From Warburgia ugandensis (lineage: Eukaryota; Streptophyta; Magnoliopsida; Canellales; Canellaceae): a stretch of DNA of 64,000 nt. The stretch is taken from positions 24,844,926 through 24,908,925 of the forward strand of contig CP141136.1 in NCBI GenBank assembly GCA_035236585.1, given 5' to 3'. The notes beneath the pieces were generated by a model. That model worked only from the letters and a program-made list of their open reading frames with translations. It made no database searches and was not told the origin of the DNA. Positions 50,465 to 61,887 of this stretch are shown here, piece by piece (the stretch's first letter is position 1; the number at the start of each line of letters is the position of its first letter). The position numbers were made by a program, and so were the translations under genes.

Positions 50465-51003
50465 TGTTGAGGAAGCTATGATAGCGATTCAGATCTGTCC
50501 ATTTATACAGATCGAACCACCAGATCTGTGAATCTGAGGCTGAGAGAAACACAATCATACACAAACCATGAACACAAGGCAATTAATGTGGTGAGGCCAA
50601 ATTCCGGCCTGCATTCACGAGAAAAGAAAGAGGAACTATCACTGTTTTGGAATAGATTACACTAAGGAGGATGGGGATCGGATCGGATCCTTTCTCTACT
50701 CTACTCACTTACCATCACTCTGTTTCTCTCACAAATCGAATCAGATCTGTTTTTTACACCCTTGTTTTTTAGAGATCCGATCTCCCCTATTTATAGAGTT
50801 CAGATGATTCGATTGTCAAGATCTACAACGCAACAAATCTTGACAAATTCACAGATCTGATATATGAAGTTTGACTATTCACTAGGTGCCAAATTTTAAC
50901 TGTTCATTCAGTACTGATTTCCATTTTTACTGCACCAATTATTGACTTTCAAGCTGCTATGTTTTGACTTTGCAGTTGTCTTCACATGGATATGTACCTA
51001 TTA

Positions 51004-54000
51004 ATTCTTTCCCTCCATACCCATGGGAGGAAAATATTCTTCATGTTTTCAATTTGAGTCTATCACTGTTATGTCTCTACATAGCATCAGCTTCTCGTAC
51101 GTTACCACTTTTGTTAATATGTCTGTTGGATTCTTGCTCTGTCACCTCGCGTATCTAATAATAGTGAATGTCGATATGCTTTGTGCGAGAATGATACATT
51201 GAATTCTTACTCAAGTCCAGGGCACTCTGACTATCATAATACATCATGTAGTCCTCCTGCATAATACAGAGTTCCTAAATAAACCACTTTATTCACAATA
51301 TCCTCTTACCAGCTTTAGTTGTGGCAATATACTCTACTTTTGTTGTCGATGGTGCAACACACTTCTACAACTTGGACTGCCAAGATACAGCTCCTCCTGC
51401 AAAAGTGAATAGGAGTCATGATGTTAATTTTCTACAATCAAGATCTCCTACCATGTCAGCATATGTATATCCTTCTAAGACAGGTTCTGATTCTTCGAAA
51501 CACTAGGACAACTTAAATGTACCCTTGAGATACCTCAAGATCCACTTTACTACTTCCTAGTTTTCTCTTTTTGGGTTGGATAGGAACCTGCTCACTACAC
51601 TTACTATGTGAGCAATGTCTGATCTTGTACACACCAGTGCATACATCAAACTCCCAACTATTGACAAGTATGGTATCACTGTCATCTTTTCTTTCTCTCA
51701 TTCTGAAGAAGGACAAGTCTACTTGCTTAACTTGAAATGATTACCAAGTGGAGTGTTGACTGGTTTGGCATTCTCTATGTTGAATCTTTTGATCACTCAT
51801 TCAACATACTTCTGTTGTGATAACCACAAATTTCTTGCTTTTATGTCGTGAGCAATCAAATGCCCAAAATCTACTAAGCTGGGCCTAAGTCCTTCATGTC
51901 AAAAGACTTACATAACTCCTTATCCAGCTTGCTAATTATAACTGCTTTTGTCCTATAATAAGCATAGTGTTTACATAGAGAAGGAGTATAATAAACTTCC
52001 CATCAAGGAATCTCTACACATATATGCACTAGTCTGCTGTTGTTCTCTTGTACTTATGACTCATTATGAATGAATCAAACTTTTTATACCATTGCCTTGG
52101 TGCTTGCTTGAGACTATAAAGGCTCTTCTTTAATTTGCAGACTAAATGCTTCTTTCTTAGAACTTCAAATCCTTCAGGTTGCTCTATGTAGATATCTTCC
52201 TCTAAATCTCCATATAGGAATGTAGTTTTCATGTCCATCTGTTCAAGCTCCAAACTTGAGGTAGTCACAAATTAGAGTACAGTTTGGATTGAAGTCATTT
52301 TTACCACTGGTGAAAATATCTCATCAAAGTTTATTCCTTTTCTTTGTTCAAACCCTTTGACGACCAATTGAGCGTTGTGCTTCACTAGCTTTTCACTGCT
52401 GTCCTTCTTGGGTATGAATACTTGTTTGTTCTTTAGTGCTCTCTTGCCCTTAGGAAGCTTCACTAACTCGTAAGTCTTATTTTTTTGTATAGACTCAATT
52501 TCCTCATGCATGGCTTGCTTTCACTTACTCTTGTCTACATGATTCTATCGTTCATGGAAACTTTCTGACTTCCCCTCTTTAGTAAGAGTGATATAATCTG
52601 ATTGCAAATATCTTTTTGAGGGAACCAATACACGACCTGTCGAAGATGTCTTTGGATGAGGCTCATTATCTTCTAATTGAGGGATTTCTTCATCATGTGA
52701 TGATCTTGCTGCTTCTGATGGAGGAGGTTGTTACTCTCCCTGCTGAACACCCTCTGTATCCTCTTCTTTTGTTTTTGGAAGGTCATCCTACATGTTGTCA
52801 GTAGCAGACTATACTGGTTCAAGATCTGGAACAATATATGGAGCCCTAATACTTTCTTCATTGGACTTTGTTGGTTTCTTAAAGTCCTCGTAGAACTGGT
52901 TTTCATGGATCACTACATCTCTACTTATAATAACCTTCTTAGGCTCTGGATTCCATAACCTGTATCCAAATTCATCGTCTCCATAGCCAATGAAGATACA
53001 CTGAGTTGACTTGAGGTCAAGTTTTTATCTTAACTCGTTAGATATATGTACAAATGCACCCTCAAGTGTTTGTAGGAGACTTTCTTACCAAACCACACCT
53101 TCTCTGAGACTAAAATTTAATGGTGCTGATGGTGATCTGTTAATAAGGTAATAGGCAATACAAACAGCTTCTCCCAAGAATGGCTTAGGCAGCTTAACCA
53201 TTCTGAGCATGCTTCTGACTCGTTCTACAATGGTATAATTCATTCTTTTAGTAATGCCATTATGTTGTGGCATGTGTAGGACTATCTTCTCATGTTGAAT
53301 ACCACAATCAGTGCAGTATGTCTTAAACTCTCTGGAAGTATATTCACCTCCATTGTCTGTTTAGAGATACTTCAATTTATTTCCTATCTCTCCTCCTACC
53401 ATCGTGTGGAACCTCTTAAAATGCTCTAAAACTCAGTCCTTACTTTTTACAAAATATACCCACACATTTCTAGAAGCATCATCTATAAATGTTACAAAAT
53501 ATTAAGACTCCTCTTCTATGGAACCACATGCATCAAAGTATACTAAACTCAATATTTCTTTCCTTTTATTATTGTGAGAAGAGAATACACCTTTATTTTG
53601 CTTGTCAAACAAACAATAATTGCAAGGGTTAAGAGTTATACCTTTGCTATTTTGATGAATTGCTTCTTGGCGAGTGTGAATAGTCCTTTCTCTCTCATGT
53701 GGTCAAGTCTTTTGTGCTAAAGATTTGGCGATGCTTCATCCTCCATTGCATTGAGGCTATCTCTACATATCCTCACGTTAGTCTTGTACAAAGTATTGCA
53801 GATATCCCTCTTGCCGCAATCATTACACCTTTTGTTAATGTCTAGGTGCTATTGCTGAAATAGTTTGTGTAGCCTTGTTGGTCAAGTGCTGGGACTGAGA
53901 TTAGGTTCAGCTTGAGTTCCTATATATGCCACACTTCCTTTAGCACTATTGTACAACCAAGGTTTGTCTTAATCTGCACATCTCCAATCCCAATTTTTTA

Positions 54001-55010
54001 AGACGAGTTGTTATTTCCCATCTTTATGGTGCCAAAGTTACCTTCCTTGTAAGTGGTGAAGAAATCCCTGTGTGGTGTGTAGTGGTAGGAGGCTGCTGTA
54101 TCTACTACCCACTCAGCTTCACTATTGACCACATGCAAGCACACTTCTTCTTCAGCCGTCAATACTAATATGTAATGTATAATGGTGACATTTGTTTCAC
54201 CATTATCTTCCTTTGGCTTATTTTGTCTCATCTCCTTCTTCAGTTTTCTACAATCCTTCTTCATATGTCCTGGAATACCACAATGGAAGCACTTGTATTA
54301 TCCCATGTGTTAGCTCTTGGAACTATCATGATCTTGAGATCTTCCCCTACTTCTACTTTCTTTATTTTCTATGACCAAGGCATGTGTCTGATCTGTTCTA
54401 GATTCTTTTCTCCTAGCCTCCTTATTGAATAGGGCATCCTTGACTATCACCATGGTCAGTTTGACTTTTGGAGCTGAGTTACTGAGAGAGATTACCAAGG
54501 TCTCCCAACTTTCATGTAAGGAACTCAGTAGTAATAAGACATGCCCTTCATCCCTCAGTGGAAACTCTACTGACATGAGCTAGTTCATTAGTGTGCTCAA
54601 CTATTGACATTCCACTTTTCAACTTTACATTCATTAGCCTTTTCATCAATAAGGCTTTCTTGCATTCAGTCTTCGCCTAATACATATTCTCTAAATTTTT
54701 TCAAATAATATAGACATTTTCTTCTTGGGCTACATGATGGAAGACATTATGGTCGATCCATTATTTGATATGACCTATAATTTTCAGGTTCATTTTTGTC
54801 CACTCCTTTTCTGAAATCTCCTCAGGTCTTTTTTTTTCATCATCTAGTGGGTCATGAAGATCTTTACACTGTAAAAGATCCTTTATTCTAGGTCTCCATA
54901 AGGTAAATTGGTGGCATTGAGTTTTATCATGTTCCCAATCATGACATTTCCTCAACTAGATTCCTTCATGGATTTTTGAAGTTTATTTCTAACTTTTCTG
55001 AGTCTAATTG
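51004..55010 (-). pseudogene. Copia-2 gag-pol remnant
   Basis: Minus-strand reading with many stops. Gag text lies near 54955-54310. A zinc knuckle (CFHCGIPGHMKKDC) lies near 54290-54250. A protease start (EWVVDTAASYHYTP, with DTAAS in place of the usual DTGAS) lies near 54120-54080. An integrase piece (PQHNGITKRMNYTIVERVRS) lies at 53273-53200. An RT start (HEEIESIQKNKTYELVKLP) lies at 52508-52450, then YIEQPEGFEV and KSLYSLKQAPRQWYK (52200-52080). RNase H-side text (SIVGSLMYALVCTRSDIAH) lies near 51665-51600. It cannot be translated as one protein. Confidence 0.85.
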
Positions 55011-55679
55011 TGAGAAATGGAATGCACGATTGAGTTAGGAGCAATAAAAAACCTTAGGAGTGTTTGAGGGGTGCCTAAGAAATTTTTATGTATAGGGGGA
55101 ATAATTGTCAATTTAAATGAGTAATATTCAGGTACTGTTCGGGGGTTACTATTTATTGGTACTATTCAGGATACTGTTCAACTTAGGGATACTGTTCACT
55201 AGTCATACTAGGCATGAATCAACTCAGAAACTATGGCAATATCAATTTTGAAGGCTATGATTTTATGGTTTCATATAAATAGAATATAATGAAACCCTAA
55301 CATGTTGGATGCAGTCTTCTTGCGGCCTCATTTCCTTCGCACTGTAGGTGTTCTTCTTCTTCCAGAAATGGGTACTTGGTAGTCTCAGTTTGGTGCAGTT
55401 TCAACCGATTGACCCCCGGCAACGCCGCTAGCAACGGCTTCACCATATCAGCATTTTTTCCCATGCGTCTGCAACTTGCCCTGTTTCATCTGCCACCATA
55501 TAAGTTTTCCTTTACTAATTTTGTTTTCCAAGGGACTGGTGGCTTCACTATTGCTAGTGCAGATCTCCTTTTGTCCCTTCTTCCTTTTTTTTTTCTCAGA
55601 TCTAGGGCTTCTTAGATCTTCTTCTCCACTCCTCCACTTGTTAGATTTGAAAATTCTCATATTTGGGATCTCACCGATC

Positions 55680-56040
55680 TGGTATCTCAAATCTCAGATC
55701 TAGACTCTTTAGTCTTAGCTCTTTAGACTCAAATTTGGTCTCTTCGATCTAGTCTGAGCTCTTTGATCTAGATCTCAGATCTGGGATGTTTTCAGATTTG
55801 GGCTCCTCCGATTTGAGAGTGGACCGCTCCTCAGCCTAGGATGGATCTAGACTGGGCTAGGCTAATCTCCTCGGCCTGGGCTGGATGTGGATTAGGTTGG
55901 GCTGGTATTTTGGACCTAGCCTAGATCTAGATTGAGCTAGACCAGTCTCCTCGGCCTATGTTGGACCGAACTTACTAGATCTAGGCCACTCTCCTCAACC
56001 TAGATCTACAATGGGCTGGGCTAGTTTGGATGTGGGCTAA
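55680..56040 (-). repeat. Repetitive leader of copia-2
   Basis: Between the 5' LTR and gag lies low-complexity DNA: AGATCTAGACTCTTTAG-like words (55690-55800), then three or four degenerate units with TCTCCTCGGCCT and GGGCTGG (55820-56030). No frame is conserved through it. Confidence 0.6.
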
Positions 56041-56605
56041 CTCTGATACCACTATTGAGGAAGCTCTAATACTACTGTAGCAATTCAGATATGTCAATCT
56101 GTACAGATCTAACCACCAAATATGAAGATCTAAGACTGAGAGAAACACAACCACACACAAACTAAGAATACAAGGCAATTGGTTTGGACAAATTCTAGCC
56201 TACATCTATGGGAAAAGAAAGAGAAACTCTCACTATTTTGGAATAGATTACACTAAGAAGGAGGATCGTGTCAGATCCTCTCTCTACTCTAATCACTAAC
56301 TTATGCTCACTCTTTTTCTCTCATAGATCAAATCAAATCTATTTCTTATACCTTTGTTTTCAGAGATCAGATCTCCCCTATTTATAGGGTTTAGATGATT
56401 TGATTGTCAAGATTTGCAGTGTAGCAAATCTTGATAAATTCTCAAATATGATATCCGAATTTTGACAATTCAGTTAGTGTTGAATTTTAACTGTTCATTC
56501 GTTGCCAATTTCCATTTTTACTACATTGATTATTGACTTTCCAGCTACTGTGTTTTGACTTTGTAGTTGTCTTCACATGGGTATGGACCCATCATCATTG
56601 TCATG

Positions 56606-58741
56606 TGTTAAGAGTTTAATTTTGGCTGAAAGACCTCTAGTTTATCATTTAATTAAACTATCTAACTCATTAATTTGGTAATTTTTAGATAAAATATAAA
56701 ATTTAGCTCAAATTGACCATCCAACTATAAATTCTCAAAAGTAACAGTCAGATGATCAATTGAGCTAGGTGGATGCTTAATGTACCGTTTATATAACTCT
56801 AATCTAGTCTTTGGCCTGGCAGATCAACTAAAGGAGGGTTGGATGGATTAGATTGATATTCAATGGTGCATATTGATCAAAAGAAGCATGGAGGGATCAT
56901 ATTTAATTTCAATGGTGCAAATGATTTTGAAGATCAATAAAGAAGGATGGAATGATTTGAGTTCTAATTATAGGAAAGATAATTATGGATGAGATTTCCT
57001 AGATGGAGATAACTTTAGAATGAAGAAGTTTCCAAGTGGAAACAAACTCTTTCCCATAAGGAAAGGCATAAGGCTTTAAAAGGAGGAGTTAGTTGCTGGG
57101 GAGGAGGAGGACTCTTTTACTGTTTTACTTTTCATTCGGTTTTGCCTTTTATTTTCATCTCTATCCACGTTTTCCTATTTCCACCTTACTTCTCTACTTT
57201 CCTTTCACATGCAACCTTACCTCTCTCTTCTCTCTCTTTCACATATTCCTCCTCCCTTGATCTCCATCTCTCAGTTATCACTATCTCCCACTCCAAACCC
57301 AGCCCTCTTCCATTGTCGCCCAACCCTTCTTCCACTTTTCCCTCTTTCGTTTAGCATCATCGTACCCCATCTCATATCTTTTTTCCTTAGTTCCATCACT
57401 GTTTCCAATTCCCTGTGTCTTCCCCTATCTTAACCAGAATTCTTAATGGTTGTTCCATCGTGATTTTCTTTTTCTCACCGTAATTCTTTCCTCGAGTGTT
57501 CTAAAGGAAACCCAATTCGGGTTTCCCACAAATTCCGCTCCTTTCCCATTGTTCTGCACCTCTCCCAGTTATCTCCACTCTGTCTCTCTCTCTTTTGATC
57601 ACCGCTTCACTGGCCAAGACACGCTCCCCTCTGTTCCTCCGATTTCCAGGTCAGACGACGTCAATACCAGTGCACCGATCTAGGCCAAACGACATCTTCC
57701 TTGGACCTCATTCCACCTACATCCAGATGCCCTGTTTACTCCACTCCAAGGAGCCATGGACGATGCTCAGATCTGTCCAGTCTTTCCAGATCATCGTATG
57801 CCCCTACTTCTCCACCACCGCACGGTGGTAAACATCTGCCCAGGTTACCTGTTCCAGTACCTAGGCATCATCTCCTCCTCTGCTCCTCCAAAGCAGCCAT
57901 GCTTTCAACCCAACGCACTAGGTGACATCACTGTCTCCATCTTCTTCGACAAACTCTGTTTTATGGAAGTTTTAAGGAACTTTTAGAAAAATTTCCTGTT
58001 TTACCCTTAGTAAAAAAATAAAATCTCATTTGAATCCCTATTTTGTCTTGCAATCTATTTCGTCTTTTTTATCCAAGTTCTATGTTATTCCTATTCTGTT
58101 ATCTGCACTTTACTTTGTTATGTTTTAATACATGGATTGCTTAATCTGAACTACCTTATGCACGTTTAATCAAATGAACATGATTAAGTGATAGTATCTC
58201 TTTAGTTTCTCATTCATTTGATGTCTGATCTTCAATCAAAATTTAGGAATTATTGTTAGGAAACTTCTTAGTTTATCTACTACCTTTGATCTTCAATATG
58301 ATATTCAAAAATCAGATCGAAGTCATTAAAATCATAAATCATTAATTACTTCATATTTGTAAATTTTTAAAGAATCTGACCAATTAAACCCTTGGATCTT
58401 TAATCAGAGACATTAAAAAGAGATTTATAAGGACGGATCAAAGTTTCTAATGTCAAAAGTGAAGACATTGGTAGTGATAAGGCTAAGGAAAATAGAATTT
58501 TCTTGTTTCTTAGCTTAATTTCTATCTTTTTGAGTTAGTTTTTAGAATTTCCAGTAGTTTCCATTAATTAAACTAGATCTGGATTCTTATTTCTCTGATA
58601 TTTAATTTTTTCATTTAATTGAAATTTTAAGACAATTAAATTTTATTAAAACTCCAAAATCATTAAAGCGCGTCCTTGTGGGATTGACCAGTATTTGCAT
58701 TACATATACCACAATAGCCTGTGCACTTGCGAAAAACAACA
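56606..58741 (-). mobile_element. Family-D LTR (copy D4), 3' LTR of a gypsy remnant
   Basis: The minus strand runs TGTTGTTTTTCGCAAGTGCA to CTCTTAACA, matching D2 and D3. Unlike those, it is preceded on the minus strand by internal retroelement DNA (GGAGGCAACCCAAAAACTTAT as the presumed polypurine-side junction, then a protease remnant). It therefore acts as a 3' LTR and identifies family D as a Ty3/gypsy LTR. The other LTR is not in the window. Confidence 0.8.
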
Positions 58742-58797
58742 ATAAGTTTTTGGGTTGCCTCCTAGTAAGCACTAAGTTTAATGTCTTCAGCTAGACG

Positions 58798-59440
58798 TTA
58801 ACAGTAAATTTGACACTGTATAAGACAAGCCCCTAGCAGATCAAAGTTAGATAATGGTGGAAGAACTTTTGGAATTAAATCTTTAATCATGTTGCAAGAA
58901 TCATCAAGATCTAACTGGTGATTGTTGGCATTAAAGACATTGAGCTCAACTTTCATATTACCAAAAGATAATTGTAACACACCATTTCTACAATTTATGA
59001 TTGCATTGGACGTCGTGAAGAATGGAAGTCCAAGAATCACCACAATCTAATTACTGGGGTTTGCTCTAAGCTGGGTATCCAGGAATATGAAATCAATAGG
59101 GAAATAAAACTTGTCCACCTGTATTAACACATCCTCAACCATACCTCGAGGTATCTTGATAGATCTATCAGCTAATTGCAGCGTGGTAGTAGTTGGCTTA
59201 AGATCACCAAGCCCTAATTGCTCATAGACAGAATATGACAATAGATTAACACTAGCCCCTAAGTTAAGTAATGCCCTATCTATGACATGATTTCCAATGA
59301 TGTAAGAAATTGTAGGACATCCTGGATCTCTAAACTTTGGTGGGGTCTTGTGTTGAATCAAAGAGCTCACCTACTCAGTGAGGAAGGCTTTCTTTTGCAC
59401 ATTAAGCTTTCGCTTTAGATGCAAATTCATCTCGCTTGCC
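58798..59440 (-). pseudogene. Athila/Tat-type gypsy protease remnant
   Basis: Minus strand: LNVQKKAFLTE then a stop (TAG where Gln is expected), VSSLIQHKTPPKFRDPGCPT, NLGASVNLLSYSVYEQLGLG, TLQLADRSIKIPRG, VDKFYFPIDFIFLDTQ. After a further stop (59044-59046) it continues VILGLPFFTTSNAIINCRNG and LSFGNMKVELNVFN. The order and blocks are those of the retropepsin in Athila/Tat gypsy elements. The catalytic DLGAS reads NLGAS. Gag and all of RT/integrase are absent next to it. Confidence 0.85.
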
Positions 59441-59479
59441 AATCATTCTATGTCTTGCTGGTGATATGCCAATTGATCT

Positions 59480-60640
59480 CGCACGCAAATCCATGTGCAC
59501 GTGAGTGGATCTTGTGTATCAATGTGTGTGCATAGAGATACTATATTATACTACCAATTGATTTAAGTCCAAGGTCATGCACACATTTATTTGTTGATTA
59601 GAGATCATGCACACATGTGCATAGCTAATCCATTTATGATTTACCTTCCAAGTCCATACACAATTGCCATATTGTGATCTAGTGTATATGCAACACTGAT
59701 TCAAGATCCTAAAGTGACTATTTGATTTAGCAAAATGCTCACTATTGATTCCCTAATCTATGTACCATGCGCACTCTTAAGGTATGAATTATAGGTGCAT
59801 GGATTAGTTTAGCATAGCCTCACATATTATAAGCGCATGAACCCATTTGATTTTGGCACATTGTTTGATTGAACATAGATGTATGAATCGCTTAAATCCC
59901 ACTCATTAATCCATATTGATATAAGCGCACATGCTAGATAATTTTCATGCCATTGATTTGAGTCATCTTTGATTTGAGCTCACTTATATCAAGTTTTTGG
60001 TTTGGGATCGCACTATTGATGTCCATGTTAGATGTGCACTAATCCTAATTGTCTTCATTGATCACTTGATATATGTGCACTATATGTAATTACCTTATAT
60101 GTCTTGTGATTCATAACATCATGATCCATTTGATATCACTTGTTATATGCGCACAAATTTATAGTATGACCCAATTTACTTAAATACATGCACACATTTG
60201 ATTTAAAGCAGGCTTATCTTGGATCTTTGTTTTAAACCATGTATACGTGTACTTTCCATGACCCATTTGATCCTTGCCTAATCATTCATGTGCGCTATAT
60301 TATAGTTGACATAATAGAGTGCACACACATTTAGATGTTTAACCAAAATTATGCACATAATGATCAATTATCTATTGAATGATTAAAATTATGATGTCCA
60401 CACATATATCATGCATTCATTGATTCACAATCTAAGAACATCATGTGCATCCCCCGTATTATGTTCATCATTGAGCAATTGATCCAATTACTTGCATACT
60501 CTTGAGTTATTGATCTTGGTAGTTTACACATTATTGAGTAATTGATCAAATTGCTTCACACACAATTGACCCTTGATTTAGAATAGGTGCACCATTGATT
60601 CAAATTTTGAGCACCATGTGCAATGTTGATACTATGCGTA
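59480..60640. repeat. Degenerate repeat region rich in GTGCAC/GCGCAC
   Basis: About 1.15 kb in which GTGCAC, GCGCAC, TGCACAC or close variants recur about 17 times (for example near 59498, 59578, 59608, 59769, 59933, 60034, 60077, 60149, 60189, 60319, 60352, 60445). They alternate with TTGATTT/TTGATCC words in an AT-rich background. Spacing is irregular, commonly 30-40 or 70-100 bp. It has no reading frame. It lies directly upstream (minus strand) of the gypsy protease remnant and may be a decayed minisatellite inside that element. Confidence 0.55.
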
Positions 60641-61387
60641 TGAGAGTCCTCTTTCAGGACATTTTTGAATATATAAGAATTGTGAATGAGACATGTTTGC
60701 ATCAGAACATATATGATGCAAGCTCCACCTGCTTCATGAAGTGCAAGAATTCATGCTTCACTAAACTAGGACTGTTATGCATGGATTGAGTAGAAATGCA
60801 ATACATGTGCATTTGCAACCACTAGATAGCAATATCTAAGGGAAGCACATCTACGAAAATCAGGCCAAGTTTGCAAACCAGTAATATTGAAATACTCAAT
60901 AAAAAAAGTTGCATAAATAAATCCAAAACAAAATAATAGAGAAAAAGGGCAGCTAGTTACATGAAGCTCCTACATATGTGGGTTCCATGGAAGGAGCAGA
61001 CCACAAAGGGTCTATTGTATGCAGCCTTACTTGCATTTTTGCGACAATCTATTTCGGTCCCCCTTCTTCAGATAAAAAACAAAAGCTCTAAATAAATAAT
61101 GATAATTGAAATTACCAATAAACGTGAGAGAGGACTACCAATAGGCAAACAGTGCTGACCCCGGGTTTCAAAATGCAATAAGTTGGTATAGGTGTAAATA
61201 TTAGGAACGACCAAAGCTTGTGTATTCTAACAAACCAGTGGAAAGTTGGAAGAGAACATGTCCCTTACCATGTCTAAAAACTGCTCTAGAAGTCAACTAA
61301 CAAGATATCAGATAGATATGTGAATTGACATGCATTGGTCTTTTCTTTTAAAATATCAATTCAACTAGTCGCATTCTATGTAGTCAT
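60641..61387. other. Intergenic DNA
   Basis: AT-rich sequence without a supported gene. It holds an Au-like SINE fragment at about 60985-61050. Confidence 0.4.
60985..61050 (-). mobile_element. Au-like SINE fragment
   Basis: The plus strand has GGAGCAGACCACAAAGGGTC then TATTGTATGCAGCCTTACTTG, the reverse complement of the SINE middle. It is truncated at almost the same point as the fragment at 47957-48021. Confidence 0.55.
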
Positions 61388-61400
61388 AGGCGCAAGGCGC

Positions 61401-61466
61401 ACCCAGGCGCAAGGGGTGTGCCTTGCGCCCAGAGGGACTAGGCGCGCCTAGTCGCTCGCCTAGGCA
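61401..61466. repeat. Subterminal hairpins and 18-bp palindrome
   Basis: 61406-61429 forms a stem GGCGCAAGG / CCTTGCGCC with a 6-base loop. 61436-61453 is a perfect 18-bp palindrome GACTAGGCGCGCCTAGTC, followed by GCTCGCCTAGGC. These fit subterminal transposase-binding repeats. Confidence 0.8.
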
Positions 61467-61887
61467 TCAAGGCACAAAAGTAAGAATTTTAAATATTTTA
61501 AAAAAGAATAAATCTAAAAAATTGTATAAAAAAAAAATCCAAAAAAAATTAAAAAACATAGAAATATAAAGATATGAATAAATACTTGTCAACAATACAA
61601 TAACAAGCTAACAACGTAAGGAGTAAGGAGCTAAAGGTTAAATTAAACAATCAATCATACACTTATATATATAGAAGTAAGTTGAGTCTTGAGAAACATA
61701 CAATAAACAATGAAATAACAGGGAGTAGCACTAGCAACCTAGGAGGGATTACTCCCTCAATCTGTTGTCATGCTGTGGTCTCATGCTCATCATCATCGCC
61801 ATCTTCCTGTAAATCCAGGAATAATAAACAATCAAATAATAGTTTTGCAAATAAAGTAAAGCAAATGTTAAAGTTAACTATTAAGAC

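Larger units (their letters stand above)
50465..56594 (-). mobile_element. Ty1/copia retrotransposon with intact target duplication
   Basis: 3' LTR 50465-51003 and 5' LTR 56053-56594 (about 540 bp each). A perfect TCATT duplication flanks the element (50460-50464 and 56595-56599). A primer site TGGTATCAGAG (56051-56041) follows the 5' LTR. A polypurine tract (GGAGGGAAAGAA) precedes the 3' LTR at about 51004-51020. Gag, protease, integrase, RT and RNase H remnants lie between in copia order. A repetitive leader fills 55680-56040. Total length is about 6.1 kb. Confidence 0.92.

Noticed and set aside
57142-57986. Several Ser/Pro-rich plus-strand frames
   Set aside because: Antisense to LTR D4 in its pyrimidine-rich section; no family resemblance.
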